64,000 bases of DNA, from assembly GCF_002741055.1 (NCBI RefSeq), contig NZ_CP016809.1, positions 3,760,501 through 3,824,500 on the forward strand, read 5' to 3'. The DNA is from Paenibacillus ihbetae (GTDB taxonomy: Bacteria; Bacillota; Bacilli; Paenibacillales; Paenibacillaceae). Numbering within the stretch: position 1 is the stretch's first letter; each line of letters starts with the position of its first letter. Under the pieces are notes generated by a model that was not told where the DNA came from, did not search any database, and worked only from the letters and a program-made list of their open reading frames with translations. This document shows, piece by piece, positions 1 to 9,200 of this stretch. The translations under genes and the position numbers were made by a program.

Positions 1-1
1 T

Positions 2-2608
2 ATCGTTGTAAAGACAGACAAGCCAGCGAGTACACAGCTCGAAGCTAAATATTTGCCGCTTGGCACGAAGCCGATTTCGCTGACGCGAGTATCACCGCAG
101 CCTCCTGGTCTTTCAGCTAATGAGGAAGTATACCGGATTACCGGATTTTCGAACGGACAACAGAAGGTGGGCTTTAACTATGCAGGTTCAACGTCCGTAT
201 TTACGGCTGATATTTCTTATGTGTCCAAAAACTATATTTATATTGCCAACTTGCATGATGGACAAACCTATTCCTTCGACTCCCGCACGACTCATACACT
301 GAACGTAAAAGGGGAGTATATCGGCTTTGAAAATGTAAACAGCACATTCTTCAAATCGAGTGCCCAAGTATTCGTCAACGGAATTAATATGGATCCGGAT
401 CCAAATAATCCAGGTGGATGGTTGACAATCAGCCAAGGAAAAGCGTTGTTCGATTTTAACTTTAAAATTGATGCAGCGGGTCCGCTCGTTTATGGGGAAA
501 ACCGGATTGTCTTTACCGGAACGGCTACGGATGCAGCCGGTAATGAACGGGTAGTTCGTAAAGAACTTAAAATTTATATTATTGACACGAACATTTCGAC
601 GATTACCAAGTTTATGCCAACCCTGTCCGTACCGGTCCGCGAGCCATTTGATCGAGACAATCCGGCTAACTATCCTGAAGATAAAATGAACCGTATTTTT
701 TCGGTAACGCCTGACTTTGTGTGGAACACGGACAAATATGTAACCAGTCAGCAGAAGTATGATTTGGTTCTGAGAGGTAATGGTGCTTCTAATCTCAATA
801 TTTACTTTGGATCACAGTTGTTCTTCCACAGAGATATTAAAGACAGAGCTGGGGTTGACCATGTTACCTCGTCGACCTTTACTTTCAATGGCAAGGATTA
901 CACGTTCAGCTTTGCCGGCAATGAGTCGGACTTTATCCTTCGGATTCAGGATATTCCATTTGAGCAGCCGGGCAGCCATGTGTATAATTTGGAGCTCATC
1001 AACGGAACCGGGGCGCGGACGACGCAGCGGTTAGAAATTTTGAGGGAAGTAGTTCCATATCGCATTCTGTCTCCTCAGCCTACTGTAGGTGATCAAATTG
1101 TTGTAAATAAAAACTTCGTTCGTTTCGATATTGAAGCGGAGGGAGCGACTGAAGTTCTAGTCGGTAAAGAGCCTGCCGTAAAACGTGCCGATATGGATAA
1201 TCGGTTTGTACTTGATTATGTAGGGCTGAAAGCAAACAAGTCGAATAAGATCGACATTCAAATTACTCGTCCGGGCGGTACGATTAAAGAATCGATCTAT
1301 GTGTATTACACAGGCGCAGTGACAGTGGATTCTCAGTTTATGGCCGAAAAGGTATCAAATAAATATTCGGTATTCAATAAGAAGCTTCAGCTTTCCTTCC
1401 CTAAGGGAACTGTGCTTCAATCAGCAAATGTATCGGGGTCAGGTGTGACCAAATTCTATCCGGACAATAAAATTTTGTTTGGCATTGCTGATCCTAAGGA
1501 CGGCGTAGTTGAACGTCGGAACGATTACGGTAACATTATTAACGTAACGAACGATGACCGTACGCCAGGCGGAGCGAATACCATTAAAATTCCTGAGTAT
1601 TTAGTTCAGCGTTTCAATTCTTCGGAAGACACCAGCAATTTCTCGCTTGTATCCGATATTTACTGGATTCATGGCGGAATTGGAGAACAGAATGATCGGG
1701 GACAAAACGGCTATAAGCCGGGTACGAACGGACTCGCTCCGTACTCAATAGAAGGGAATTTCACAGAATTTACGCCGGATCGTAAAATTGTTCCGTCCCA
1801 GCGAGGAGAATTGACGCTTTCCTTCGACGGAAACATCGTTGATGAAGCCGGCACTACGGTTACCGTTTTCCGCTATACGGATAACGGTAGATGGGAGAAC
1901 ATCGGTGGGGCTGTGGATACGAAAAATAATACGATAACCGTGTCGTTTGACCATTTTGGTTACTACAAGGTCATGAAGATGCGGCTTGGGTACAGTGACA
2001 TCACGAACCATCCTTGGGCGCGAAATGTCCTAAACGCTCTTTATGCCAAAGGCATTATGAATAATCTCCGCTTTGGTGAATTTGGTGCGGATGACCAAAC
2101 GACACGGGGCGAGTTTGCGATGCTGCTGGTTAAAGGATTGGATCTGCCGCTGAACTATGATAACCAGCCAACCTTTATCGATATCCAACCAGGAACGAGC
2201 ACAACAACATGGAGCTACGAGCATATTGAAACCGCAGCAAGAGCCGGGATCATTCAAGGGCTTGGAGATGGCTTCTTCGGTGCAACGCAGCGAGTGACCC
2301 GAGAACAAGCGGCCGTCATGATCGCCCGTGCACTTCAATTGAAGCTTGCTACGAATGACAATAAGCTTGGTGACACGTTGTCTAAGTCCTTTGCTGATGC
2401 AGCCAGAGTGGATTTCTATGCACGTCCTTCTGTTGTCGCCGTTTCCAAAGCGAAGATTATGGAAGGCAGTCCGTTTACGGTTGAAGGACAGAAGAAGCCT
2501 CTGTACAACTTCAATCCAAAAGGAAATCTAACCCGGGCCGAAGCGGCTAAAATCGCGGTAGAATTATTGAAGAAAAGTACGGACTTATTCCCTAAAAATT
2601 TAAGTTAG
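2..2608 (+). CDS. S-layer homology (SLH) domain exoprotein, 5' partial
   Basis: The frame is open to the left edge, so the start lies outside the window. About 870 residues are visible. Most of it is beta-rich, Ig- or adhesin-like sequence without catalytic motifs. The last ~200 residues hold three SLH repeats, recognisable by GYSDI, TRGEFA, TREQAA and LTRAEAAKIA. SLH triplets bind pyruvylated secondary cell-wall polymer, so the protein should be a cell-surface protein anchored by its C-terminus, the reverse of the S-layer protein at 3551. The gene is closed by its own terminator. The ligand or function of the long N-terminal part cannot be told from the sequence. Confidence 0.85.
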   Translation: MVVKTDKPASTQLEAKYLPLGTKPISLTRVSPQPPGLSANEEVYRITGFSNGQQKVGFNYAGSTSVFTADISYVSKNYIYIANLHDGQTYSFDSRTTHTLNVKGEYIGFENVNSTFFKSSAQVFVNGINMDPDPNNPGGWLTISQGKALFDFNFKIDAAGPLVYGENRIVFTGTATDAAGNERVVRKELKIYIIDTNISTITKFMPTLSVPVREPFDRDNPANYPEDKMNRIFSVTPDFVWNTDKYVTSQQKYDLVLRGNGASNLNIYFGSQLFFHRDIKDRAGVDHVTSSTFTFNGKDYTFSFAGNESDFILRIQDIPFEQPGSHVYNLELINGTGARTTQRLEILREVVPYRILSPQPTVGDQIVVNKNFVRFDIEAEGATEVLVGKEPAVKRADMDNRFVLDYVGLKANKSNKIDIQITRPGGTIKESIYVYYTGAVTVDSQFMAEKVSNKYSVFNKKLQLSFPKGTVLQSANVSGSGVTKFYPDNKILFGIADPKDGVVERRNDYGNIINVTNDDRTPGGANTIKIPEYLVQRFNSSEDTSNFSLVSDIYWIHGGIGEQNDRGQNGYKPGTNGLAPYSIEGNFTEFTPDRKIVPSQRGELTLSFDGNIVDEAGTTVTVFRYTDNGRWENIGGAVDTKNNTITVSFDHFGYYKVMKMRLGYSDITNHPWARNVLNALYAKGIMNNLRFGEFGADDQTTRGEFAMLLVKGLDLPLNYDNQPTFIDIQPGTSTTTWSYEHIETAARAGIIQGLGDGFFGATQRVTREQAAVMIARALQLKLATNDNKLGDTLSKSFADAARVDFYARPSVVAVSKAKIMEGSPFTVEGQKKPLYNFNPKGNLTRAEAAKIAVELLKKSTDLFPKNLS

Positions 2609-2622
2609 GTTGAAACATACCT

Positions 2623-2662
2623 GCTCCTGCCGTAAAATAATTCGCGGCGGGAGCTTTTATTT
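2623..2662 (+). terminator. Intrinsic terminator after SLH protein gene
   Basis: GCTCCTGCCG pairs with CGGCGGGAGC (one wobble) and is followed by TTTTATTTT. It lies 15 bases after the stop codon. Confidence 0.8.
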
Positions 2663-2697
2663 TCAAGAAGCAGACAGCGTTTTCCAAAATCTAATTT

Positions 2698-2726
2698 TTG
2701 TAATTTGATATGGAATACGCTACAAT
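2698..2726 (+). promoter_or_regulatory. Sigma-A type promoter for the 2768 gene
   Basis: TTGTAA and TACAAT are separated by exactly 17 bases, about 40 bases before the ATG at 2768. Confidence 0.6.
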
Positions 2727-2767
2727 AGCGGAAGCACATACTATTTTTAGAGGGTGAAGATGAATTT

Positions 2768-3112
2768 ATGAAGCCGATTTTATCCAAAGCGCAGCTCGAC
2801 TACATGAAGGCGAAGACGAAGTTTGAAGATAAAGCCAAAGTAATGGAGAAGAAGATTGAGCTGGCTCGTGCCGCTCATAATGAGATAACGCAAGAAATTA
2901 TGGAGGAGCTCGTACTAGAGACCGGCTTTCATGATTCCTTCAATGAACTGACCTTAGCCGAGAATGCGTTGATCGAGTGGTCCCATACAACCATTAAACA
3001 CGACAAGACTTATCGTTCGAATAAAGCGGAGATCGATTTGATGTACAGCAGATTGAATCAGGATCCGGAGATGCGCGCAAAAATTATCCAGCTTGCCATG
3101 AAGATTCGATAG
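2768..3112 (+). CDS. Small helical protein of unknown function
   Basis: A 114-residue protein, charged and almost entirely helical in character, with long Lys/Glu-rich stretches and no signal peptide or membrane segment. It is likely cytosolic. The ATG at 2768 follows AGAGGGTGA; an ATG at 2760 runs into a stop after three codons, so it is not the start. It has its own promoter and terminator and is therefore a single-gene unit between two surface-protein genes. The family is not recognised. The composition and length resemble YlbF/YmcA-like small helical proteins, but no specific motif supports that name. Confidence 0.7.
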   Translation: MKPILSKAQLDYMKAKTKFEDKAKVMEKKIELARAAHNEITQEIMEELVLETGFHDSFNELTLAENALIEWSHTTIKHDKTYRSNKAEIDLMYSRLNQDPEMRAKIIQLAMKIR

Positions 3113-3123
3113 AGTTCAACAAG

Positions 3124-3149
3124 AGACGCCTTAAGGGCGTCTTTTTTTG
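3124..3149 (+). terminator. Intrinsic terminator after the 2768 gene
   Basis: AGACGCC pairs with GGCGTCT across a short loop, followed by seven T residues. Confidence 0.85.
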
Positions 3150-3330
3150 TTGTCGTTACATGGAAAACCCTTGTTGTTAGAGGAAGTAAAAAAACTTCGA
3201 AAAAAATTTTAAAAAAAACTTTGCACCCCCCGCAACTTTTCGGAAAATTAAACGTTTATAATGTAGAACCCAATGAGGCAACCAAGTTTAACCTGAAGAA
3301 GAAACTTGTCTATAAATTAGAAAATTGTTC

Positions 3331-3359
3331 TTTACGGTGCTGGGGACTCGTTGTATAAT
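3331..3359 (+). promoter_or_regulatory. Promoter in the S-layer gene leader
   Basis: TTTACG-17-TATAAT lies about 190 bases before the S-layer start at 3551. A second TATAAT at 3257-3262 has no good -35 box. The 3150-3550 stretch thus appears to hold one clear promoter and perhaps tandem ones, and gives a long untranslated leader, as is usual for highly expressed S-layer genes. Confidence 0.55.
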
Positions 3360-3415
3360 ACCTAGGTAGGATTAGGAATCTATTCTAGTATGTAGTGTTC
3401 TCTCGTTAACAAGAT

Positions 3416-3434
3416 TCTGTGATCTCGTCACAGA
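3416..3434 (+). promoter_or_regulatory. Perfect hairpin in the S-layer mRNA leader
   Basis: TCTGTGA and TCACAGA form a perfect 7-bp stem with a TCTCG loop. There is no T-run after it, so it is not a terminator. It lies downstream of the promoter, inside the mRNA leader. mRNA stabilisation or a protein-binding site is the likely role, by inference. Confidence 0.5.
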
Positions 3435-3550
3435 CATCATTTATGATTTATGCTCAACTCGGGAAAGGAGGTGCAGGGCTAATGAGTGACAAGAGCTACC
3501 AAATTAAAGAAAACAATCAAGTGATGATTCAAGGAGGAGAAAAAAAGGTT

Positions 3551-6520
3551 ATGAAGAAAATTTTATCCGTAGCACTGTCTACAGCAATGGCATTCTCCAT
3601 GTTTGCTTCTGTTGCATTCGGTGACGACGCACTTAACACGCAACAAAAGTATGACGTACTTAAAGAAGCTAAGATCTTCTCTGGCTACCCAGACGGATCT
3701 GCTGGTCTTGAGAAGGAAATGACTCGCGCTGAGTTCGCGAAAGTTCTGGTTGGCATCATGGGTCTTGAGCCAATCCAAGGCAAAGCTTCCTTCAAAGACA
3801 AGAACTACAAAGCTAGCAAATGGCCAGCTCCTTATGTAGAAGCTGTTTACTCTGCTGGTTTGATGCAAGGTAAGAACACAACGAAAATGATCTTCGACTT
3901 CAACGGTAAAATCACCGTTCAAGAAATGGCGAAGGTTCTCGTTGTTGCTCAAAAACTTGAAATCCCAACAGAAACTAACAACAACGCTTCTGACTGGGCT
4001 AAAGGTTATGTTCAAGCAGCAATCAACGCTGGTCTGGTAGACGCTAAAGCTAACCCTAAAGCGAACGCTACTCGTGCTCAACTGGTTGAAGTTGCTTATG
4101 ACATCTACCTGTCCCAACAAAAACCAAAAGTAGTTTCCTACAAGGTATCTGACAACGGCCGCACTGTTGAGTTTACTCTTGCTAACAACGAAGTTGTTAA
4201 AGTAAACCTTGAAACTGCGCTTGTACCTAACAAAGATACTGAAGTTAAATTCACACATAACAACTACAACTACACTGAAACAGTTAAGTGGGTTGTAACT
4301 GATGCTTCCAAAGTGCAGGGTGTTGCAGCAAGCAACCTTAAAGAAGTAGTAGTTACCTTTGATGGCGAAGTTGACAAAACAACTGCTCAAATCAAGGACA
4401 ACTACAAACTGAGCGGCGGCGTTGATGTAGAATCTGCAGTTCTGAATGATGCGAGAAATGCAGTTACGTTGACGGTTAAAACTAAGCTGAACAACCAACA
4501 AAAATATAGCTTGACCGTTTCTGGTATCAAAGCTGGAACTAAAGTGATTTCTGCTTCCAATATTGAATTCACTCCAGTTGACGTAGCTCTTCCAGAAGTA
4601 GTAAGTGTAACTGGTCTTGGTACTAAAGCGGTTAAGATCGTGTTTAGCGAGCCGGTACAACAAACTTACACTGCCAGCTTCTTGCTGGATGGTAAAGGCT
4701 TCTATGGCAGCAGCCAGTATAACGGACGTGAATTGATTATTAAGTCTGATTTACCTGTAGGTGAGCACACGCTGACTGTTGAAGGTGTTACAGATTTCAA
4801 TAACTTCAAATCTTTGAAGTCCGAACATAAATTCACAGTAGTTGAAGACAAAACAGCTCCAACAATTGCTGAGGCAGTTGGAACTCTTGAGAAATTAACG
4901 CTCACTTTCAGCGAAGATGTTGACAGTGATACTGTTCTCAAAGAAAACATCTACCACTTGCGTGGAGCAACCAAAATTAAGCCGGACAGTGTTGTAAGAA
5001 TTGCAGCTAACAAATATGAAGTATACTTCAGTGCTGCGAATGCACTTCCTACTTATGCAACTAACATCTATGTTGAAGGTGTGAAGGATTACTCCGGTAA
5101 CCAAATCACTGAAACTTCCAAACAAATTACAGCTACTGTTGATACAGAGCGTCCGCAAGTAGTTGATGCTCGTGTTAACCAAACAAATTCCAAACAATTG
5201 TTGATCACATTCAGCAAAGGTATTGCTCCATCGCAATCCTGGACTTCGTTGATCACAGTTAAGGACAAAGACGGTAAAGTGCGTCCAGTATCCAGCGCTA
5301 ACCTGAAGTCCGGCACTAACAACGTTCTGGAAGTTAACTTCTTCTCGGCATTGCCAGAAGGAACTAACACGCTGGAAGTTAAAGGTATCAGAGATAACAC
5401 GGTTCTTGGAAACGTGCTTCTTGATTACACTACTACATTCACAGTAGGTGACACAGGTGCACCTAAATTTGCAGGAGCTTCCTTCAAAATCGATAATGAA
5501 GCTCGTCGTGCAGTAATTTACTTCAGCGAAGCTATGGATGTAGCATCTTTGACTAATCCTGCACACTATACAATCACTTTCGATGGTAAGGCAACTGCAC
5601 TTCCTAGCAACGCAGTTATCTCCGTGATCGAGAATGGTAAAGGCGTAGTTATCGACTTGCCAGTACAAATCAATGGTCGCGATGTAACTTCCGCTCTTTG
5701 GACTGCAATCCGCGTTCAAGGCGTTAAAGACCTCGCAGGTAACTTCCTTGAGGACTTTACCACAGGAGATATCCTTGTAGGTGATTATAACAAGCTTAAT
5801 GCTTCCGCAACTTATGGTGACGGCCACACAGGTGCGCTCGTTTCCACTAAGAAAGTAGAAGTGAAGGTTAGCCAAGCAGTTGAAAGCTTCGTAGGTCAAA
5901 TTGCTGATGTTAAAGCTTATGTTGGCGGTAACGAGGTTACTGTTGCAAATGTTACTGCAAACAACACTAACATCGTTACTGTAGAATTGGTTGATCCTAT
6001 CTATACTACTGCAGGTCTGACCATTGTATTTAACGAAGCAGACTTCCGTACGGTTGCACAAAGTACTATTAAACTGGGGCAAGCTGGCGCTCCTGTAACT
6101 GTAGGTTCTACTACCTATACTCTGGCTGACAAAGTTGCTCCAGAAGTTAAACTTGCAAAAGATCAAACTACTTTCAAAGTGGAAACTAACGTTACAGCTG
6201 CTACTTACACAGCAACTGTTGACTTCACAGAAGCTTTGAAAGGTAACATCAATGAAGATCTTCTTGCTCAAGACTTTGTAGTAACACGTTTGACTGGTGC
6301 TACATCAAGCATTCCAGTTAAATCTGATACTGCTAACCAAAAAGCGTACTTTGAAATCGTGAAAGTTGACGCGGACACTCTGCAAGTTGTAATCACTGAT
6401 CCAACTGTTGAAAATGGAGAAGGATTGTACACTATCGGTATCCGTGAAAACGCTAGATACGTTCAAGACGTAGCTGGTAACGCTGTTAAAGCATTTGACG
6501 CGATTCGTACAGTAAAATAA
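3551..6520 (+). CDS. S-layer protein with N-terminal SLH triplet and SbsA/Big_5-like Ig repeats
   Basis: 989 residues from the ATG at 3551. The mature protein should self-assemble into the surface lattice. MKKILSVALSTAMAFSMF with an AxA-type cleavage region is a signal peptide. Residues ~25-190 form three SLH domains with TRAE, TVQE and TRAQ motifs, which bind the secondary cell-wall polymer. The rest is a string of Ig-like units of the SbsA_Ig/Big_5 kind (VTFDGEVD, IVFSEPVQ, LTFSEDVD, IYFSEAMD, VDFTEALK). Codons are strongly restricted (AAC, GCT, GTT, CGT), as expected for a very abundant protein. An in-frame ATG at 3482, with its own AAAGGAGGTG, would add 23 residues before the signal peptide; 3551, behind AAGGAGGAG, fits a signal peptide best. 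Confidence 0.92.
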   Translation: MKKILSVALSTAMAFSMFASVAFGDDALNTQQKYDVLKEAKIFSGYPDGSAGLEKEMTRAEFAKVLVGIMGLEPIQGKASFKDKNYKASKWPAPYVEAVYSAGLMQGKNTTKMIFDFNGKITVQEMAKVLVVAQKLEIPTETNNNASDWAKGYVQAAINAGLVDAKANPKANATRAQLVEVAYDIYLSQQKPKVVSYKVSDNGRTVEFTLANNEVVKVNLETALVPNKDTEVKFTHNNYNYTETVKWVVTDASKVQGVAASNLKEVVVTFDGEVDKTTAQIKDNYKLSGGVDVESAVLNDARNAVTLTVKTKLNNQQKYSLTVSGIKAGTKVISASNIEFTPVDVALPEVVSVTGLGTKAVKIVFSEPVQQTYTASFLLDGKGFYGSSQYNGRELIIKSDLPVGEHTLTVEGVTDFNNFKSLKSEHKFTVVEDKTAPTIAEAVGTLEKLTLTFSEDVDSDTVLKENIYHLRGATKIKPDSVVRIAANKYEVYFSAANALPTYATNIYVEGVKDYSGNQITETSKQITATVDTERPQVVDARVNQTNSKQLLITFSKGIAPSQSWTSLITVKDKDGKVRPVSSANLKSGTNNVLEVNFFSALPEGTNTLEVKGIRDNTVLGNVLLDYTTTFTVGDTGAPKFAGASFKIDNEARRAVIYFSEAMDVASLTNPAHYTITFDGKATALPSNAVISVIENGKGVVIDLPVQINGRDVTSALWTAIRVQGVKDLAGNFLEDFTTGDILVGDYNKLNASATYGDGHTGALVSTKKVEVKVSQAVESFVGQIADVKAYVGGNEVTVANVTANNTNIVTVELVDPIYTTAGLTIVFNEADFRTVAQSTIKLGQAGAPVTVGSTTYTLADKVAPEVKLAKDQTTFKVETNVTAATYTATVDFTEALKGNINEDLLAQDFVVTRLTGATSSIPVKSDTANQKAYFEIVKVDADTLQVVITDPTVENGEGLYTIGIRENARYVQDVAGNAVKAFDAIRTVK

Positions 6521-6536
6521 GTAACACTTTAGAAGG

Positions 6537-6568
6537 AGCAAGGGTGCTTATATAGCCCCTTGCTTTTT
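6537..6568 (+). terminator. Intrinsic terminator after S-layer gene
   Basis: AGCAAGGG and CCCTTGCT form an 8-bp stem, extended inside by GC pairs, followed by TTTT. Confidence 0.85.
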
Positions 6569-6595
6569 CTGTATAGAAATGATCATGGAGGGACT

Positions 6596-7117
6596 ATGAG
6601 AAAATTTAAGATATTAATTACATTTGTTGTTCTTGGTTTTACTCTATATATAGGATCAATCCTCAACACCCCCGCCAACGGCGCCAGCACCACCCCCGGC
6701 ACAGCCGATGATCCGGTCGTGACCAAGAGCTACGTGGATCAACAAATCCAAAAAGCGCTAAATGGTGGTGGAGGGACAACGACTCCAACAAACCCTACTA
6801 CCCCAACGAACCCAACCACTCCAACGCAACCTTCCCAAGGCTCGGATGAAGTAAAGAACGTTGCCTTGAAGCCTGGTAAAATTCTGATTGCAGATGCTGG
6901 TGCAGAATTTATTGTGCGTTCGGGTAATGCCGTAATCTACACGGAAGACTCCAATGGTGTTGCCGATCTTACAGATGGTAAGGACCTGCTCAATGGACAA
7001 GCTGCGCCGAAGAACCATCTGCTTTCCTTCCCGCGTGAAGGCCGTGGCATTCAGGTGAAGGAAGGGCAAAAGAATGGTCTCATTGTCATGGTGCGTGGCG
7101 GCTATACCATCAAATAA
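6596..7117 (+). CDS. Small secreted protein with Thr/Pro linker, unknown function
   Basis: 173 residues from the ATG at 6596, which has GGAGGG at the right distance; the frame stays open upstream but without a better start. The N-terminus (Lys-rich, then ~17 hydrophobic residues) is a signal peptide or membrane anchor. A short stretch with VVTKSYVDQQI follows, then a Gly/Thr/Pro/Asn repeat linker (residues ~60-82), then a ~90-residue C-terminal domain rich in Gly and Val with no catalytic motif. The linker separates two folded parts, as in wall- or matrix-exposed proteins. It sits directly after the S-layer terminator. No family is recognised with certainty. Confidence 0.7.
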   Translation: MRKFKILITFVVLGFTLYIGSILNTPANGASTTPGTADDPVVTKSYVDQQIQKALNGGGGTTTPTNPTTPTNPTTPTQPSQGSDEVKNVALKPGKILIADAGAEFIVRSGNAVIYTEDSNGVADLTDGKDLLNGQAAPKNHLLSFPREGRGIQVKEGQKNGLIVMVRGGYTIK

Positions 7118-7274
7118 AGCCAGGTATTAAAAGTTCAATCCACTAATGCCAAGCGTTTTATGGATAACCGCGTTCCTATAATTATTGCCAGCAGTGACAA
7201 GCTTTAATACGTGTGCGTACCATATATTAAACAAATAATACTTCTGTAATCACATTTACAGGAGGTGTTTTAAT

Positions 7275-7562
7275 ATGCCACGCAGCAATCGTAATCGCCA
7301 GATCGTTCCGGAAAGCCGTCAAATGCTGAATCAGATGAAATATGAAATTGCCGCTGAGTTTGGTTTGAATGTAGGATATGGCAGCAGCTCGAATGGTGCC
7401 GATACCGAATTCGGCTCAGAACTTGGAGCAATTGGAGGCGGCTCATCAAGCCGCCGTCCGGGTTGGGGTCATCTCACTTCCCGTGAGAACGGATCCGTTG
7501 GTGGAGAAATTACCAAACGTCTTGTACGAAATGCAGAGCAGAGCCTGTTCGGCAGATTGTAA
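7275..7562 (+). CDS. Alpha/beta-type small acid-soluble spore protein (SASP)
   Basis: 95 residues with the SASP signature: [20 protein letters not shown], then EFG in the GPR-protease region, and the second conserved block [14 protein letters not shown]. It should coat forespore DNA and be degraded by GPR on germination. A Gly/Ser-rich loop separates the two blocks and makes it longer than the usual 60-70 residues. An excellent AGGAGGTG lies 7 bases before the ATG. Expression should be forespore-specific (sigma-G), but no convincing sigma-G -35/-10 pair could be picked in 7118-7274. Confidence 0.9.
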   Translation: MPRSNRNRQIVPESRQMLNQMKYEIAAEFGLNVGYGSSSNGADTEFGSELGAIGGGSSSRRPGWGHLTSRENGSVGGEITKRLVRNAEQSLFGRL

Positions 7563-7596
7563 ATGGTCTCATAATTTACACTAGAAACTGATGAAG

Positions 7597-7763
7597 GCAA
7601 GGGAGTAAATGATTCCGAAAAAGTCGAGAGCTTTCTGAAGGAAAGCTACATCGAAAGCATAAGCCGGTGTCGCCTTTGGTTTTAGAATTCTACTGTATTA
7701 GGTTTTGTACAATCAGGACATCTGAAACCAACAGCGATTGTAGGAAACATTTAAGTATTTGCC
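7597..7763 (+). repeat. Structured intergenic repeat element, copy 1 (candidate RNA)
   Basis: It shares three blocks in order with 41462-41591. The blocks are CAAGGGAGTAAA followed by TGATT-CGAA; GTCGCCTTTG; and CAACAG-GAT-GTAGGAA followed by CATTT. Between blocks two and three TTGGTTTTAGA (7676-7686) pairs with TCTGAAACCAA (7721-7731). The other copy forms an equivalent stem from different bases. This copy has an extra hairpin, AGCTTTC/GAAAGCT, between the first two blocks. It starts about 35 bases after the SASP stop codon. Function unknown. Confidence 0.6.
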
Positions 7764-7813
7764 TCGCCTTGAAAACATCCAAGAAAATCCTTGAAAACAG
7801 GCGGATAACTGGA

Positions 7814-7842
7814 TTGACACCTGGTAACAAATACGTTAATAT
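7814..7842 (+). promoter_or_regulatory. Sigma-A promoter upstream of metK
   Basis: A perfect TTGACA is separated from TAATAT by 17 bases. Transcription would begin near 7849, only about 18 bases before the terminator at 7867 and 100 bases before metK. No S-box/SAM riboswitch core was found in the 7563-7949 interval. Confidence 0.7.
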
Positions 7843-7866
7843 GCATGTTGAGGATTGTACATTTCA

Positions 7867-7899
7867 AACCTTTTCCTGTCGGAAAAGGTTCATTTTTTG
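7867..7899 (+). terminator. Terminator between the metK promoter and metK
   Basis: AACCTTTTCC and GGAAAAGGTT form a perfect 10-bp stem with a TGTC loop, followed by CATTTTTTG. It lies inside the metK leader, so it is either an attenuator or the end of a ~50-nt transcript. Confidence 0.75.
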
Positions 7900-7949
7900 T
7901 GTAGGACCTCTTGAATATTCACATACTATTTATATGGGAGGTTGATCTC

Positions 7950-9155
7950 ATGTCTTTAACAGGGCGACGTTTATTTACATCAGAGTCCGTAACTGAAGGA
8001 CATCCGGATAAAATTTGTGACCAGATTTCCGATGCGGTACTCGATGCATTTTTGGCTAACGACCCGAATGCGCGCGTGGCTTGCGAAGTCTCCGTTGCTA
8101 CAGGTCTGGTATTGGTCATTGGTGAAATTAGTACAAAATCAGAATACGTGGATATCCCATCCATCGTACGGAACACCGTGAAGGAAATTGGGTACACGCG
8201 TGCAAAATACGGTTTTGATTCCAATACATGCGCGGTGCTGACATCGCTGAATGAGCAATCGGCCGATATTGCACAGGGAGTAAACGCTGCACTGGAGAGT
8301 CGTGATCCTTCCCAAGTGGATAAGGAAACCGAGAACATCGGTGCCGGCGACCAAGGCCTCATGTTTGGTTTTGCAACTAACGAGACGCCTGAGCTCATGC
8401 CGCTGCCGATCGCATTGTCTCACCGCATCGCTCGTCGCTTGTCCGAGGTACGTAAAGACGGTACGCTTAGCTACCTGCGTCCAGACGGCAAGACGCAAGT
8501 TACGATTGAATATGACGGCGACAAGCCGGTTCGTGTAGACACGATTGTCGTATCGACGCAGCATGCAGAGGAAGTTACGCTGGAGCAAATCCAGAAGGAC
8601 ATCAAAGAGCACGTCATTCTTCCGGTCGTTCCAGCCGAACTGCTGGATACGGAAACTAAATATTTCATTAACCCAACGGGACGTTTTGTTATCGGCGGTC
8701 CTCAAGGGGATGCCGGTCTGACCGGACGTAAAATCATCGTCGACACCTACGGCGGCTACGCTCGTCATGGAGGCGGTGCATTCTCCGGCAAGGATCCTAC
8801 AAAAGTCGACCGTTCCGCGGCTTACGCGGCCCGCTACGTGGCTAAAAACCTCGTTGCTGCCGGCCTGGCGGACAAATGCGAAATTCAGCTTGCTTACGCG
8901 ATTGGTGTCGCAAATCCGGTATCGATCAGCGTAGATACCTATGGCACCGGTAAAGTCAGCGAAGAGAAGCTCGTTGAGCTCGTTCGCAATAACTTTGACC
9001 TGCGTCCGGCTGGCATTATCCGCATGCTGGATCTTCGCCGCCCAATCTACAAGCAAACAGCGGCTTACGGACATTTTGGCCGTACCGATATCGACCTGCC
9101 ATGGGAGCGCGTAGACAAGGCTGAGGCTCTGAAGGAGCAAGCTCAAGCCAACTAA
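7950..9155 (+). CDS. metK: S-adenosylmethionine synthetase
   Basis: 401 residues, full length. It makes S-adenosylmethionine from methionine and ATP in the cytosol. Visible family marks are [13 protein letters not shown] at the N-terminus, GAGDQG, the phosphate-binding [18 protein letters not shown], and the C-terminal DLPWE. The ATG at 7950 was chosen because GGGAGGTTG precedes it and the protein then begins like other MetK proteins; the longer in-frame ORF from 7911 overlaps the leader. Transcription seems to come from the TTGACA promoter at 7814 through the terminator at 7867. A Rho-independent terminator closes it as a single-gene unit. Confidence 0.97.
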   Translation: MSLTGRRLFTSESVTEGHPDKICDQISDAVLDAFLANDPNARVACEVSVATGLVLVIGEISTKSEYVDIPSIVRNTVKEIGYTRAKYGFDSNTCAVLTSLNEQSADIAQGVNAALESRDPSQVDKETENIGAGDQGLMFGFATNETPELMPLPIALSHRIARRLSEVRKDGTLSYLRPDGKTQVTIEYDGDKPVRVDTIVVSTQHAEEVTLEQIQKDIKEHVILPVVPAELLDTETKYFINPTGRFVIGGPQGDAGLTGRKIIVDTYGGYARHGGGAFSGKDPTKVDRSAAYAARYVAKNLVAAGLADKCEIQLAYAIGVANPVSISVDTYGTGKVSEEKLVELVRNNFDLRPAGIIRMLDLRRPIYKQTAAYGHFGRTDIDLPWERVDKAEALKEQAQAN

Positions 9156-9200
9156 GCATCATCATTTGAAACAATGATTATTACAAAAAAGTAACTTTTT

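Noticed and set aside
4895..6271. 458- and 366-codon minus-strand frames inside the S-layer gene
   Set aside because: Produced by the restricted codon use of the S-layer gene; composition (Cys/Ser/Asn-rich) is unlike a real protein.
7118..7274. Sigma-G promoter of the SASP gene
   Set aside because: CATATA at 7221 and TGGATA at 7161 occur, but no pair has the required spacing.
7563..7949. SAM riboswitch (S-box) expected before metK
   Set aside because: No S-box core stems or conserved GA-rich internal loops; only the repeat element, a promoter and a terminator were seen.
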